64,000 nucleotides of DNA from assembly GCF_001273835.1 (NCBI RefSeq), contig NZ_JHEI01000134.1:434001-498000 (forward strand), given 5' to 3'. The DNA is from Leucobacter celer subsp. astrifaciens. Lineage in GTDB: Bacteria; Actinomycetota; Actinomycetes; Actinomycetales; Microbacteriaceae. Every line of letters begins with the position of its first letter. The stretch's first letter is position 1. Below the pieces are notes generated by a model. That model worked only from the letters and a program-made list of their open reading frames with translations. It did no database searches and was not told the DNA's origin. Made by a program: the position numbers and the translations under genes. Below, piece by piece: positions 25,134 to 33,472 of the stretch.

Positions 25134-26488
25134 TGGCCAGTATCGTGCGCATGCCGGAGCTCGTGACGGGCTCCGCCGAGGCCGCAATCGCGACCTGGCT
25201 CGTGGCCGTGGGCGACGAGGTCGCGGCCGGGCAGCCGATCGTCGAGATCGAGACCGAGAAGGCGACGGTCGAGTACGAGGCCGAGGGGTCCGGAGTGCTC
25301 GCGGGCACGCTGCTCGAGGCCGGAACCTCGGTCGCGGTCGGCACCCCGATCGCCGTGCTCGCCACCGAGGGGCAGTCGGCCGAGGAGGCGCTCGCCGAGG
25401 CCGGAGCGGCCGCGGGAGAGCGGCCTGGAGCTGATGACTCCGGGTCGGCGCAGCCGGATCCCGAGCCCGTTCCGTCCCCGGCGTCTGCTCCGGATCGCGA
25501 GCCCGTTCCGCTCCCGGAGCCCGCCGAAGGGGCGGCGCCCGCAGACACGAGCGCTGCGGCCTCCTCGGACGAGCGCCGGTTCGTGAGCCCGCTCGTGCGC
25601 AAGATCGCGCGTGAGCGCGGCCTCGACCTCAGCGGGGTGCGGGGCACCGGACCCGACGGGCGCATCGTGCGCCGCGACATCGAGGGTCTCGAGGCCGCAT
25701 CGGCGCAGACCGCTGCTGCTCCGGAGGCCGTCGCCGAACCGGCGGCCTCCGCGCCTCGGGTCGCGGCAGCCGCGCAGGCGGCTCCCGCCCCGCAGACCGA
25801 GGCCGGAGCGTACACCGACGTGCCGCACACCGGCATGCGGCGCGCGATCGCGCGCCGGCTCACGGAGAGCAAGAGCACGGTGCCGCACTTCTACCTCGTC
25901 GCCGACTGCCGAATGGACGCGCTGCTCGATCTGCGTGCGCAGGTCAATGCGCTGGAGGCGACCCGGGTCTCGGTCAACGACTTCGTGGTGAAGGCGGTCG
26001 CCGTCGCGTTGCAGGACGTGCCGGGCGCGAACGCGATCTGGACGGACGAGGCCACGCGCCGATTCGACTCGGTCGACATCTCCGTCGCGGTCTCCGTGCC
26101 CGACGGACTGTTCACCCCGGTCGTGCGCGGGGTCGAGAAACTCTCGCTCGGCGCGCTCAGCCGCGAGATCCGCGACTACGCCGAGCGTGCGCGTGCGGGC
26201 CGGCTGAAGCAGCACGAGCTCGAGGGCGGTTCCTTCTCCGTCTCCAACCTGGGCATGTACGGCACGAGCGAGTTCTCGGCGATCCTCAACCCGCCGCAGG
26301 CAGGTATTCTCGCCGTGGGTGCGGCGGAGAAACGGCCGGTGGTGCAGGAGGACGGCACGCTCGGCGTCGCAACCGTCATGACGGTCACGCTCTCGGCCGA
26401 CCACCGCGTACTCGACGGCGCGCTCGCCGCCGAGTGGCTCGCGGCCTTCAAGAAGCGCATCGAGTCCCCGATGAGTCTGCTCGTCTGA
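25133..26488 (+). CDS. dihydrolipoamide acyltransferase (E2)
   Basis: A 451-residue E2. The single lipoyl domain (1-80) has the lipoylated lysine in EIETEKATVEYE near residue 43. A Pro/Ala/Glu-rich linker comes next, then the E3/E1-binding domain (FVSPLVRKIARERGLDLSGV near 150-170). A second Ala/Pro linker precedes the catalytic domain from about 225, ending with the HxxxD motif ADHRVLDGAL near 421-430. It is translated by coupling from E1. It transfers the acyl group from lipoamide to CoA. No E3 (lipoamide dehydrogenase) is in the window, so a shared genomic E3 must serve. The lipoate ligase at 62353 could modify it. Confidence 0.93.
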   Translation: MASIVRMPELVTGSAEAAIATWLVAVGDEVAAGQPIVEIETEKATVEYEAEGSGVLAGTLLEAGTSVAVGTPIAVLATEGQSAEEALAEAGAAAGERPGADDSGSAQPDPEPVPSPASAPDREPVPLPEPAEGAAPADTSAAASSDERRFVSPLVRKIARERGLDLSGVRGTGPDGRIVRRDIEGLEAASAQTAAAPEAVAEPAASAPRVAAAAQAAPAPQTEAGAYTDVPHTGMRRAIARRLTESKSTVPHFYLVADCRMDALLDLRAQVNALEATRVSVNDFVVKAVAVALQDVPGANAIWTDEATRRFDSVDISVAVSVPDGLFTPVVRGVEKLSLGALSREIRDYAERARAGRLKQHELEGGSFSVSNLGMYGTSEFSAILNPPQAGILAVGAAEKRPVVQEDGTLGVATVMTVTLSADHRVLDGALAAEWLAAFKKRIESPMSLLV

Positions 26489-26527
26489 CGTCGCCCTCGT
26501 CGTCTCCGCACCGGTAAGGTCACCGAT

Positions 26528-27145
26528 ATGCCAACGCTGCTCCAGATCGATTCGTCCGCGGACGGGATGCGATCCCGAACCCGCCGTCTCACCGAGGAGT
26601 TCGCCCGTGCCTGGCGGGCGCGCGGCGAGGACTACACGGTGGTCTCACGCGACCTGCACCTCGACCCGCTCCCGCACCTGCAGTCGACGGACCAGCACTG
26701 GCCCGATCGCCTGCGGCGCGGGGCTGGGGTCGATGCGGAGCTCGATCGGCTGCAGGCGGCCGTCATCGACGAACTGCTCATGGCCGACGTGGTGGTGGTC
26801 GGCGCTCCGATGTACAACTACGCCTTCCCCGCCTCATTGAAGGTCTGGATCGATCTGGTGCACATTCCGGGCCTCACCGCGCCGTTCGACGTGCCGGCGC
26901 AGCCGCTCGCAGGTAAGCCGTTCGTCATCGCCGGTGCGCGCGGCGGCACCGACGACGACGGAGCGTTCGCGCACCTCATCGCCCAGCTGACCCTCGTCTT
27001 CGGGAGCGGGCTCGGAATGGACGTCCACGCGGTCACGACGAGCCGCACGCTCGCGGACCGGCTGCCCGAACTCGACGCTGAGCTGGCCGCGGACGAGCTC
27101 ATCCGGGCGATCGAGGCGTCGCGAGAGCTGGGGTCGCGGGTGTAG
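26528..27145 (+). CDS. azoR: FMN-dependent NADH-azoreductase-like flavodoxin-fold enzyme
   Basis: A 205-residue flavodoxin-like quinone/azo reductase. The phosphate loop region starts at IDSSADGMRSRT (residues 7-18), and the FMN-binding APMYNYAFPASLKVWID (near 92-108) is the hallmark of AzoR. GARGGTD near 139 is also conserved. Family members reduce quinones by two electrons using NADH. The stop codon lies in the first unit of a tandem repeat and the gene is convergent with a TetR gene. The 40-bp gap after E2 means it may be transcribed with E1-E2. A link to that pathway is not proven. Confidence 0.85.
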   Translation: MPTLLQIDSSADGMRSRTRRLTEEFARAWRARGEDYTVVSRDLHLDPLPHLQSTDQHWPDRLRRGAGVDAELDRLQAAVIDELLMADVVVVGAPMYNYAFPASLKVWIDLVHIPGLTAPFDVPAQPLAGKPFVIAGARGGTDDDGAFAHLIAQLTLVFGSGLGMDVHAVTTSRTLADRLPELDAELAADELIRAIEASRELGSRV

Positions 27146-27200
27146 CGGGTGCCGGGTGTAGTGGGTGCCGGGTGTAGCGGGTGCTGGGTGTAGCAGGTGC
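27137..27200. repeat. four tandem 16-bp repeats (minisatellite) spanning azoR stop
   Basis: Units at 27137, 27153, 27169 and 27185 read CGGGTGTAGCGGGTGC with one to three changes. Unit 1 contains the azoR TAG, and the last unit ends one base before the TetR stop codon, so the array fills the convergent gap exactly. Likely variable in copy number between strains. Confidence 0.85.
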
Positions 27201-27947
27201 TCAGATGAGCCGCAGGTCCGTCGGGGGGACGAAGTCGGTGCCGGGCGGAGTTCCGGGTCCGGGCGCGGCCTCGGTGCCGGTGCCGGTGCTCTCCGAACCG
27301 GCCCCGTCGAGGTTCGCCTCCTCGGTGAGTGCGAAGAACAGCTCCGCGAGGCGATCGCCGAGCTCGTCGAAGGCCCCGTTCTCCTCCGGGCCGGCGAGCG
27401 CGGCCGCGCGCAGCGCGCGCTCGTAGACGCCGCTGAGCACGGGCATCGCCCGCTCCACCGGAATCACGAAGCGGCGGCCGGCCGCCGCGACCACCTGCTC
27501 GACGATCCCCGCGATGCTGGCGTAGAAGCGATCCATGAACTCGTGGTGGCCCGGCGCGATCGAGGGGTCGCGCATGGCGAGCAGTAGGAATTCGGCCTCG
27601 AGCACGAACCAGGCGGTCGCGTCGCGTGCCGGGGCGAAGAACTCCGCGATGTAGCGCGCCGCCTCGGCGGGTGAGATGCAGCCGCTGCGCTCGCGCAGGG
27701 TGGGCTCCAGTTCGCGGGCCTTCTCCGCGAGGTCCGCGGCGCGGTGCTCGAACTCGCGTTCCAGCAGCGCCAGGAAGAGCTGCTCCTTGCTCGAGAAGTT
27801 CGAGTAGAAGGCGCCGCGCGTGAACCCGGCCCGGGCGCACACGGCTTCGACGGAGGCGCCCTGCAGACCCTCCTCCGCGAAGACCTCGATGGCAGCGTCG
27901 AGCAGTCGGGTGCGGGTCTCCTGGCGTCTGGCACTGGGAGTCGACAT
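27201..27947 (-). CDS. TetR-family transcriptional regulator
   Basis: A 248-residue repressor. The N-terminal helix-turn-helix spans about 8-55 (LLDAAIEVFAEEGLQGASVE, then AGFTRGAFYSNFSSKEQL). The ligand-binding helical domain follows, and the last 30 residues form a disordered Gly/Thr/Ser/Pro-rich tail. It is divergent from the MMPL gene, and two palindromes (27989-28026) lie in the gap, so it most likely represses the MMPL-YhgE export operon and itself. Its inducer would be a hydrophobic compound or lipid. Confidence 0.9.
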   Translation of the reverse strand: MSTPSARRQETRTRLLDAAIEVFAEEGLQGASVEAVCARAGFTRGAFYSNFSSKEQLFLALLEREFEHRAADLAEKARELEPTLRERSGCISPAEAARYIAEFFAPARDATAWFVLEAEFLLLAMRDPSIAPGHHEFMDRFYASIAGIVEQVVAAAGRRFVIPVERAMPVLSGVYERALRAAALAGPEENGAFDELGDRLAELFFALTEEANLDGAGSESTGTGTEAAPGPGTPPGTDFVPPTDLRLI

Positions 27948-27988
27948 GTCCCCATCATCGCACGTTCAGGCTGTTCGAAGTTGATGCG

Positions 27989-28026
27989 GATACATTGGTG
28001 TATCGAAACCGATGCATCAATGTATC
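27989..28026. promoter_or_regulatory. pair of TetR-type operators
   Basis: GATACATTGGTGTATC (27989-28004) has perfect 6-bp arms, and GATGCATCAATGTATC (28011-28026) is a second copy with one arm changed. Their centres are 22 bp apart, about two helical turns, between the divergent TetR and MMPL genes. This is a strong candidate for binding of two TetR dimers. Confidence 0.7.
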
Positions 28027-28059
28027 GAGTGCGACCCTCTCAGCGACCGAAAGGCCTGC

Positions 28060-31017
28060 ATGTCCACGCTGCTCTACGCCCTCGGCCGGTGGGCGATCCG
28101 CGCGAAGACCCTCGTCCTCATCCTCTGGATCGCGGTGCTCGCCTTGCTCGGCGCCGGCGCCGGGCTCTTCGGGCAGGGCGCCAACGCCCCCATCACGATC
28201 CCGGGCACCGAATCGCAGCAGGCGATCACCGAACTCGGGCGCACCTTCCCCGAGGTCAGCGGCACCAGCGCGACGATCATCGTCGTCGCGGCCGACGGTG
28301 AGCGTGTCGATGACGCGGCCTACGAGCAGGTCATCTCCGATGCTGCGGCAGATCTCGAGGACGTGCGGGATGTCGCCGCGGTGCAGACGCCCTTCAGCGA
28401 GCTGGCCAGCGGCGGGCTCGCCGAGGACGGCAGTGCCGCACTCATCACCGTGCAGGTCGAGGGCGACATGACGACGGTGCCCGACGCCACGATCGAGGGG
28501 ATCGAGCAGGCCGCCGAGCAGATCCGGGACGGCTTGCCGCAGGGCGCCCAGGTCTCGTACGGCGGCGAGATGTTCTCCGCGTCGGTTCCCGGTCTCAGCC
28601 CGGCCGAGGCGGTCGGCGTGCTGGTCGCGTTCGTGGTGCTGATCCTCACCCTCGGCTCGCTCATCGCCGCCGGCATGCCGCTGCTCATCGCGATCCTCGG
28701 CGTCGGCGTCTCGATCGCCGGCATCTTCTTCGTGACAGCCTTCGCCGACCTCACCTCCACGACCCCCATGCTCGCGCTCATGCTCGGCCTGGCCGTGGGC
28801 ATCGACTACACGCTCTTCATCGTGAGCCGGCACCAGGAGCAGCTGCGTGCGGGTCTCGGCGTCGAGGAGTCCATCGCGCGCGCCACGGCCACCAGCGGGT
28901 CCGCGGTGGTGTTCGCCGGGCTCACCGTGATCATCGCCCTCGCCGGTCTCGCCGTCGTCGGGATCCCGTTCCTCACGGCGCTCGGCGTGGCGGCCGCGGC
29001 GGCAGTCGCCGTGGCGGTGCTCATCGCGATCACACTCACACCCGCCATCATGGCGATGGCGGGGCATCGGATCCTGCCGAAGAAGCAGCGCCGGGCGCTT
29101 GCAGCGGCGGTTCCGCCGATTGAGCGAGTGGATCCCGCCTCGCCGATTGAGCGAGTGGATCCCGCCCCGCCGATTGAGCGAGCGCAGCGAGTCGAAATCG
29201 AAAACGCCGAGGGTTTCGACTCCGCTTCGCTCCGCTCAACCGGCGGTGAGGGCGAGCCCGACCGCTCGCGCGGCGGCGAGAAAGCGCCTCGCCCGACGGG
29301 CGGAACCGCACACCGCCCCTCCCGCGCCGACCGCTTCTTCGCCGGGTGGGTGCGAGCGGTCACGCGGCGCCCGATCATCACGATCGCGGCGGTGCTCGTC
29401 GCGCTGGGACTCGCGGCCGTTCCCGCGCTCGATCTGCGCCTCGCGCTCCCCAACGCGACCTCGCTGCCCGCCGACGATCCGGCCCGCGTCACCTACGAGC
29501 TGACAGGTGAGCACTTCGGCGAGGGCCACAACGGCCCCCTGCTGCTCACCGGGTCGATCATCACGAGCGACGATCCGCTCGGGCTCATGGAGGACCTCGC
29601 CGACGAGGTGCGCCAGGTGCCCGGCGTGGCCGACGTGCCCCTCGCGACCCCGAACCAGGGCGCCGACACCGGCATCATCCAGGTGGTGCCCGAGGAGGGC
29701 CCCCACTCCGAGAGCACCGCCGAACTGGTGCATACCCTGCGCGACATGCACGACGAGTGGCAGCAGGAGTACGGGGTGAGCCTCGCGGTGACGGGCTTCA
29801 CCGCGGTCGGCATCGACGTCTCCGAGATGCTCATGCAGGCGCTGCTGCCCTTCGGCATCCTCGTGGTCGGGCTCTCGCTGATCCTGCTCGCCATGGTCTT
29901 CCGCTCCGTGTGGGTGCCCATCAAGGCCACGCTCGGCTATCTGCTCTCGGTGGGCGTCGCGTTCGGAGCGGTCGTCGCGGTGTTCCAGTGGGGCTGGTTC
30001 GCGGATCTGCTGCACGTGAGCTCCGCCGGTCCCGTGCTGAGCTTCATGCCGATCATCCTCATGGGTGTGCTCTTCGGCCTGGCCATGGATTACGAGGTGT
30101 TCCTCGTCTCGCGCATCCGCGAGGAGTACGTGCACGGCGCGAAGGCGAGCGACGCGATCCGGCGCGGTTTCGTCGGCAGCGCGAAGGTCGTCACCGCCGC
30201 CGCGCTCATCATGTTCGCGGTGTTCGCAGCCTTCGTGCCCGAGGGCGATCCCAGCATCAAGGTGATCGCGCTGGGCCTCGCGGTCGGCGTGTTCGTCGAC
30301 GCCTTCATCGTGCGCATGACGCTCGTTCCCGCAGTGCTCGCGCTGCTCGGGGATCGCGCCTGGTGGATGCCGCGGTGGCTCGCGAAGCTGCTGCCCGCCT
30401 TCGACGTGGAGGGCGAGGGGCTCGCCCGCGAGATCGCGCACGCCGAGTGGCCCGCCGACCGTCCGGACGCCGTCATCGCGGCCGATCGCCTGCTGCTGCC
30501 GCACCACGTGCGCGTGCCCGAGCTGCGAGTCGGCCCGGGCGAGGTGCTGCTGCTCGACCCGCGCGATCCCGCGTCGCTGCCGCTCGCGGAGACCCTCACC
30601 GGCCGCGGCCCGATCGTCGCCGGCACCGTGAAGGTCGACGGGTTGCTGCTGCCGGAGCGGTCCGCCTCGCTGCGTGCGCGCTCGGCCTGGGCCGGCCCCG
30701 AATCGCTGCGGGAGGCGCTGCGGGATCGCCCCGCGCTGCTGCTGCTCGACCTGCGGGCCGCTGCTGAGCGGCCGATGGCGCTCGACCGCGTCGAAGACGT
30801 GCGCTCGGCGCTCGCCGCCGCGACCGTCGAGACGAGCCGTGGATCGGCTCCGCCGCTGACGATCGTGGTGCTCGGCGGGCCTGATCTCGCCGAACGGCTG
30901 CTGCCCGACGGCGCGGTGTTCGTCGTGACGGATGCCGATCCGGCCGACACCGATCCGGCCGGCACCCGCCCCGTACTCGCCGGCACCGCGCAGACCATGG
31001 AAGGAGCCACCCGATGA
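28060..31017 (+). CDS. MMPL/RND-family exporter with unusual C-terminal domain
   Basis: About 985 residues. Two RND halves are visible, each with a first membrane segment (near 14-36 and 436-455), an extracytoplasmic domain, and a cluster of about five more segments, including GLAVGIDYTLFIVSRHQEQL near 243 and GLAMDYEVFLVSRIREEY near 672, typical MMPL signatures. Residues about 352-395 are a repeat-derived insert in the cytoplasmic linker. After the last membrane segment the chain continues for about 190 residues (795-985) with a domain resembling an ABC ATPase that has lost its Walker motifs. ATG 28060 has GAAAGG upstream; ATG 28012 overlaps the operator and is less likely. It probably exports lipids or hydrophobic compounds. 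Confidence 0.88.
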   Translation: MSTLLYALGRWAIRAKTLVLILWIAVLALLGAGAGLFGQGANAPITIPGTESQQAITELGRTFPEVSGTSATIIVVAADGERVDDAAYEQVISDAAADLEDVRDVAAVQTPFSELASGGLAEDGSAALITVQVEGDMTTVPDATIEGIEQAAEQIRDGLPQGAQVSYGGEMFSASVPGLSPAEAVGVLVAFVVLILTLGSLIAAGMPLLIAILGVGVSIAGIFFVTAFADLTSTTPMLALMLGLAVGIDYTLFIVSRHQEQLRAGLGVEESIARATATSGSAVVFAGLTVIIALAGLAVVGIPFLTALGVAAAAAVAVAVLIAITLTPAIMAMAGHRILPKKQRRALAAAVPPIERVDPASPIERVDPAPPIERAQRVEIENAEGFDSASLRSTGGEGEPDRSRGGEKAPRPTGGTAHRPSRADRFFAGWVRAVTRRPIITIAAVLVALGLAAVPALDLRLALPNATSLPADDPARVTYELTGEHFGEGHNGPLLLTGSIITSDDPLGLMEDLADEVRQVPGVADVPLATPNQGADTGIIQVVPEEGPHSESTAELVHTLRDMHDEWQQEYGVSLAVTGFTAVGIDVSEMLMQALLPFGILVVGLSLILLAMVFRSVWVPIKATLGYLLSVGVAFGAVVAVFQWGWFADLLHVSSAGPVLSFMPIILMGVLFGLAMDYEVFLVSRIREEYVHGAKASDAIRRGFVGSAKVVTAAALIMFAVFAAFVPEGDPSIKVIALGLAVGVFVDAFIVRMTLVPAVLALLGDRAWWMPRWLAKLLPAFDVEGEGLAREIAHAEWPADRPDAVIAADRLLLPHHVRVPELRVGPGEVLLLDPRDPASLPLAETLTGRGPIVAGTVKVDGLLLPERSASLRARSAWAGPESLREALRDRPALLLLDLRAAAERPMALDRVEDVRSALAAATVETSRGSAPPLTIVVLGGPDLAERLLPDGAVFVVTDADPADTDPAGTRPVLAGTAQTMEGATR
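29115..29243. repeat. REP-like palindromic repeat inserted in-frame in MMPL gene
   Basis: GCCGATTGAGCGAGTGGATC occurs at 29115 and 29142, and a third partial copy at 29169 (27-bp period, encoding PIERVDPAx). The third copy runs into an imperfect inverted repeat (arms about 29170-29200 and 29211-29243, with the core GCGAGTCGAAA and its reverse). It keeps the frame open and codes for a hydrophilic stretch in a linker. Confidence 0.7.
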
Positions 31018-33212
31018 GCCTGCCGCTGACGCGACGCACGGGGAGCAAGCCCGTGCACTGGACCACGATTCTCGGTCTGATCCTCGTGCCGCTCACGGTG
31101 GCGGGTGTGCTGCTGTGGGGGCTCTGGAACCCGACCGAGCGGCTCGACAGCGTCACCGCGGCCGTCGTCAACCAGGACGAGCCGGTCGAGGTCGACGGCC
31201 AGCTGGTGCCGCTCGGGCGTGTACTCGCGGGCGAGCTGATCGGGTCGGGCTCATCCGACGACGGGGGCGCTGCAGCGGGCGAAGAGTCCGGATCCGGATC
31301 CGGCACCGTCGACACCAACTTCACCTGGGTGCTCACGGACGCGGATGACGCGGAGGCGGGCCTCGACGACGGCCGCTACGCCACGGTCGTCACGATCCCC
31401 GAGAACTTCTCGGCCGCCGCGACCTCGCTCTCCGGGGGCCCCGACGGCGCCGAGACCGCGCACATCGACATCGCCGAGAGCGATCGCGGGCGCCTCATCG
31501 ACACCGCGCTCTCGAGCATCGTCACCCAGACCGCGACCGGGGTGCTCAACCAGCAGCTCGGCGCCCAGTTCGTGGGCGGCGTGTTCGTCGGGATGAGCGA
31601 GCTCCACAGCGGACTCGGCGACGCCGCGGACGGCGCCTCGCAGCTCGCCGACGGCGGGGAGCAGCTCGCCGAGGGAGCGACCCAGCTGGCCGACGGCACG
31701 CAGCAGCTCTCGGACGGCACGCAGCAGCTCTCGAGCGGAGCGGGTGAGCTGTCGACGGGCGCCTCGCAGTTCGCGACCGGCGTCTCGGAACTCTCGACCG
31801 GCGCGGGCGAACTCTCCGCCGGCGCGAGCGGCCTGGCCGATGGTGTGGCGCAGTACGTCGGAGGCGCTTCGACCCTCGCCCAGTCGTACGCGACGCTGGA
31901 GCAGGGCACGATCGCCACCGCGACGCAGCTGAAGACGCTCATCGGCGCGCTCGGCCAGTTGCAGCTCGACAGCGCGGAGCCGCAGGGTCAGATCGAGAGC
32001 GGTATGACCGCGGCGGGAGCCGGAACGGCGGCCCTCGGCGAAGACATCGGCACGCTCTACGTGCAGTGCCTCGCGTCGGGCGCCGCGCAGGAGTTCTGCG
32101 ACGGCATGCTCGGCACCCTGCAGACGCGGGCTACCGAGATCGGCGGCGGCCTCGCCACCGCCGGCACCGGTATCGAGGGTCTCGGGGCAGCCATGCAGAC
32201 GTTCCAGGAGACGGCCAGCAGCGGGCAGCAGCCGTCGGGGGGAGACCCGATCGCTCAGCTCGACCAGCTCATTGCCGGAGCCGGCGACTTCGGCACCGGA
32301 CTCGACGAGTTCGCGGCGCAGGGCGCCGCCCTCTCGAGCGGCGCCTCGCAGCTCGCCTCCGGCTCTGCGGGGCTCGCGAGCGGAACGGCCGCGCTCTCCA
32401 CCGGTGCGTCCGGGCTCGCAGACGGGGCGTCCCAGCTCGCCACCGGCACCGCCGAACTCGCGGCCGGTACGCCTGAGCTCGCCGAGGGCGCCGCGCAGCT
32501 CGCCGACGGCGTCGGCCAGTCGGCGGAGGGCACGGGCGAACTCGCCACGGGCCTCGGTGAAGCCGTGAGCGGCATCCCGAACTACAGCGAGGCCGAGCGG
32601 GAGAAGCTCGCCGAGACCGCCGTGGCCCCGGTCGAGGCCCGCGGCGGCAGCGACGAGCTGTTCAACGCCTCCGGTGTGCCGCTGTTCGCGGGCATCGCGC
32701 TGTGGGCGGGCGCGCTCGCCTCATTCCTGGTGCTCGCGCCGCTGTGGCGCCGCACGCGCGAGGCGGCGCGGGGTGTGGGATGGATCGCGCTGCGCAGCGC
32801 CGTGCCGGCGGTGGCGATCGGGGCGACGCAGGGTGCGATCGCCGGCGTCGTGCTGCCGATCGCGCTCGGCTACGACCTCGGTCGGGGGGCCGCGTTCTTC
32901 GGCCTGGCGCTGCTGGCCGGGATCGCCTTCGCGCTCGTGGTGCAGGGACTCTCGGCGCTGCTCGGCGGCTTCGGGCGCTTCATCGCCTTCGTGCTGCTGG
33001 TGATCGCGTTCGCGGTGGGGATCGTGTCGACGGTGCCGGGGGCGCTCGCGGCCGTGGGCGATGCGAGCCCGCTCGGTTCGGCGCTCGCGGGGTTCCAGGC
33101 CATCGCGACGGGCGGGTCCGGAGCGGGGGTCGCCGCCGTGCTGCTCGTGCTGTGGGGGCTCGGCGGACTCGTGCTCACCGCGTTCGCGGTCGCGAGGGCG
33201 CGGAAGGCTTAG
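31014..33212 (+). CDS. YhgE/Pip-family membrane protein
   Basis: A 732-residue protein. There is one N-terminal membrane segment (about 18-38), then a long extracytoplasmic part with an N-terminal globular domain. Two arrays of seven-residue repeats follow (GASQLAD-like; about ten units near 202-281 and about eleven near 430-515), which should form a long coiled or helical rod. Five or six C-terminal membrane segments lie between about 555 and 730, related to ABC-2 type permeases. The start overlaps the MMPL stop (ATGA). Known relatives include phage-infection protein Pip and EsaA/YueB-like proteins at the cell surface. It probably works with the MMPL protein in export or envelope handling. 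Its stop is inside a direct repeat. Confidence 0.87.
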   Translation: MSLPLTRRTGSKPVHWTTILGLILVPLTVAGVLLWGLWNPTERLDSVTAAVVNQDEPVEVDGQLVPLGRVLAGELIGSGSSDDGGAAAGEESGSGSGTVDTNFTWVLTDADDAEAGLDDGRYATVVTIPENFSAAATSLSGGPDGAETAHIDIAESDRGRLIDTALSSIVTQTATGVLNQQLGAQFVGGVFVGMSELHSGLGDAADGASQLADGGEQLAEGATQLADGTQQLSDGTQQLSSGAGELSTGASQFATGVSELSTGAGELSAGASGLADGVAQYVGGASTLAQSYATLEQGTIATATQLKTLIGALGQLQLDSAEPQGQIESGMTAAGAGTAALGEDIGTLYVQCLASGAAQEFCDGMLGTLQTRATEIGGGLATAGTGIEGLGAAMQTFQETASSGQQPSGGDPIAQLDQLIAGAGDFGTGLDEFAAQGAALSSGASQLASGSAGLASGTAALSTGASGLADGASQLATGTAELAAGTPELAEGAAQLADGVGQSAEGTGELATGLGEAVSGIPNYSEAEREKLAETAVAPVEARGGSDELFNASGVPLFAGIALWAGALASFLVLAPLWRRTREAARGVGWIALRSAVPAVAIGATQGAIAGVVLPIALGYDLGRGAAFFGLALLAGIAFALVVQGLSALLGGFGRFIAFVLLVIAFAVGIVSTVPGALAAVGDASPLGSALAGFQAIATGGSGAGVAAVLLVLWGLGGLVLTAFAVARARKA

Positions 33213-33429
33213 GGAAAACGCGAAGCGTTTTCCGCCTTCCGCGCCGACGCTACTGCGTCGGGAAGGCTTAGGGAAAACGCGAAGCGTTTTCCGCCTTCCG
33301 CGCCGACGCCACCGCGCCGGGAAGGCTGAGAGAAAACGGGTTCCGGGCTGAGGACGAAACGCGCCAGCGTTTCGTCGCCCGGGACCCTGCGGCTACGGCC
33401 GCAGGCGTTTCCGCCTTCCGCGCCGGCGC
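33202..33429. repeat. 49-bp direct repeats with nested palindromes after YhgE gene
   Basis: An identical 49-bp unit lies at 33202-33250 and 33261-33309. The first contains the YhgE stop codon. Each unit carries the hairpin GGAAAACGC-GAA-GCGTTTTCC. A third copy is split: its left part is at 33320-33338 and its right part at 33405-33429. Between them are two further palindromes, GACGAAACGC/GCGTTTCGTC (33353-33376) and CCTGCGGC/GCCGCAGG (33386-33405). Confidence 0.8.
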
Positions 33430-33472
33430 CGGCGCGCTCGCCGTTCCCGCGTGACGCGTTCGCATGCGGACA

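Noticed and set aside
27137..27200. Tandem repeats as a CRISPR array
   Set aside because: Units are adjacent 16-mers without unique spacers and there are no cas genes; it is a simple minisatellite.
26818..27840. 340-residue reverse frame overlapping the TetR and azoR genes
   Set aside because: Runs through the tandem repeat and out of frame across both genes; no motif, and both real genes are well supported.
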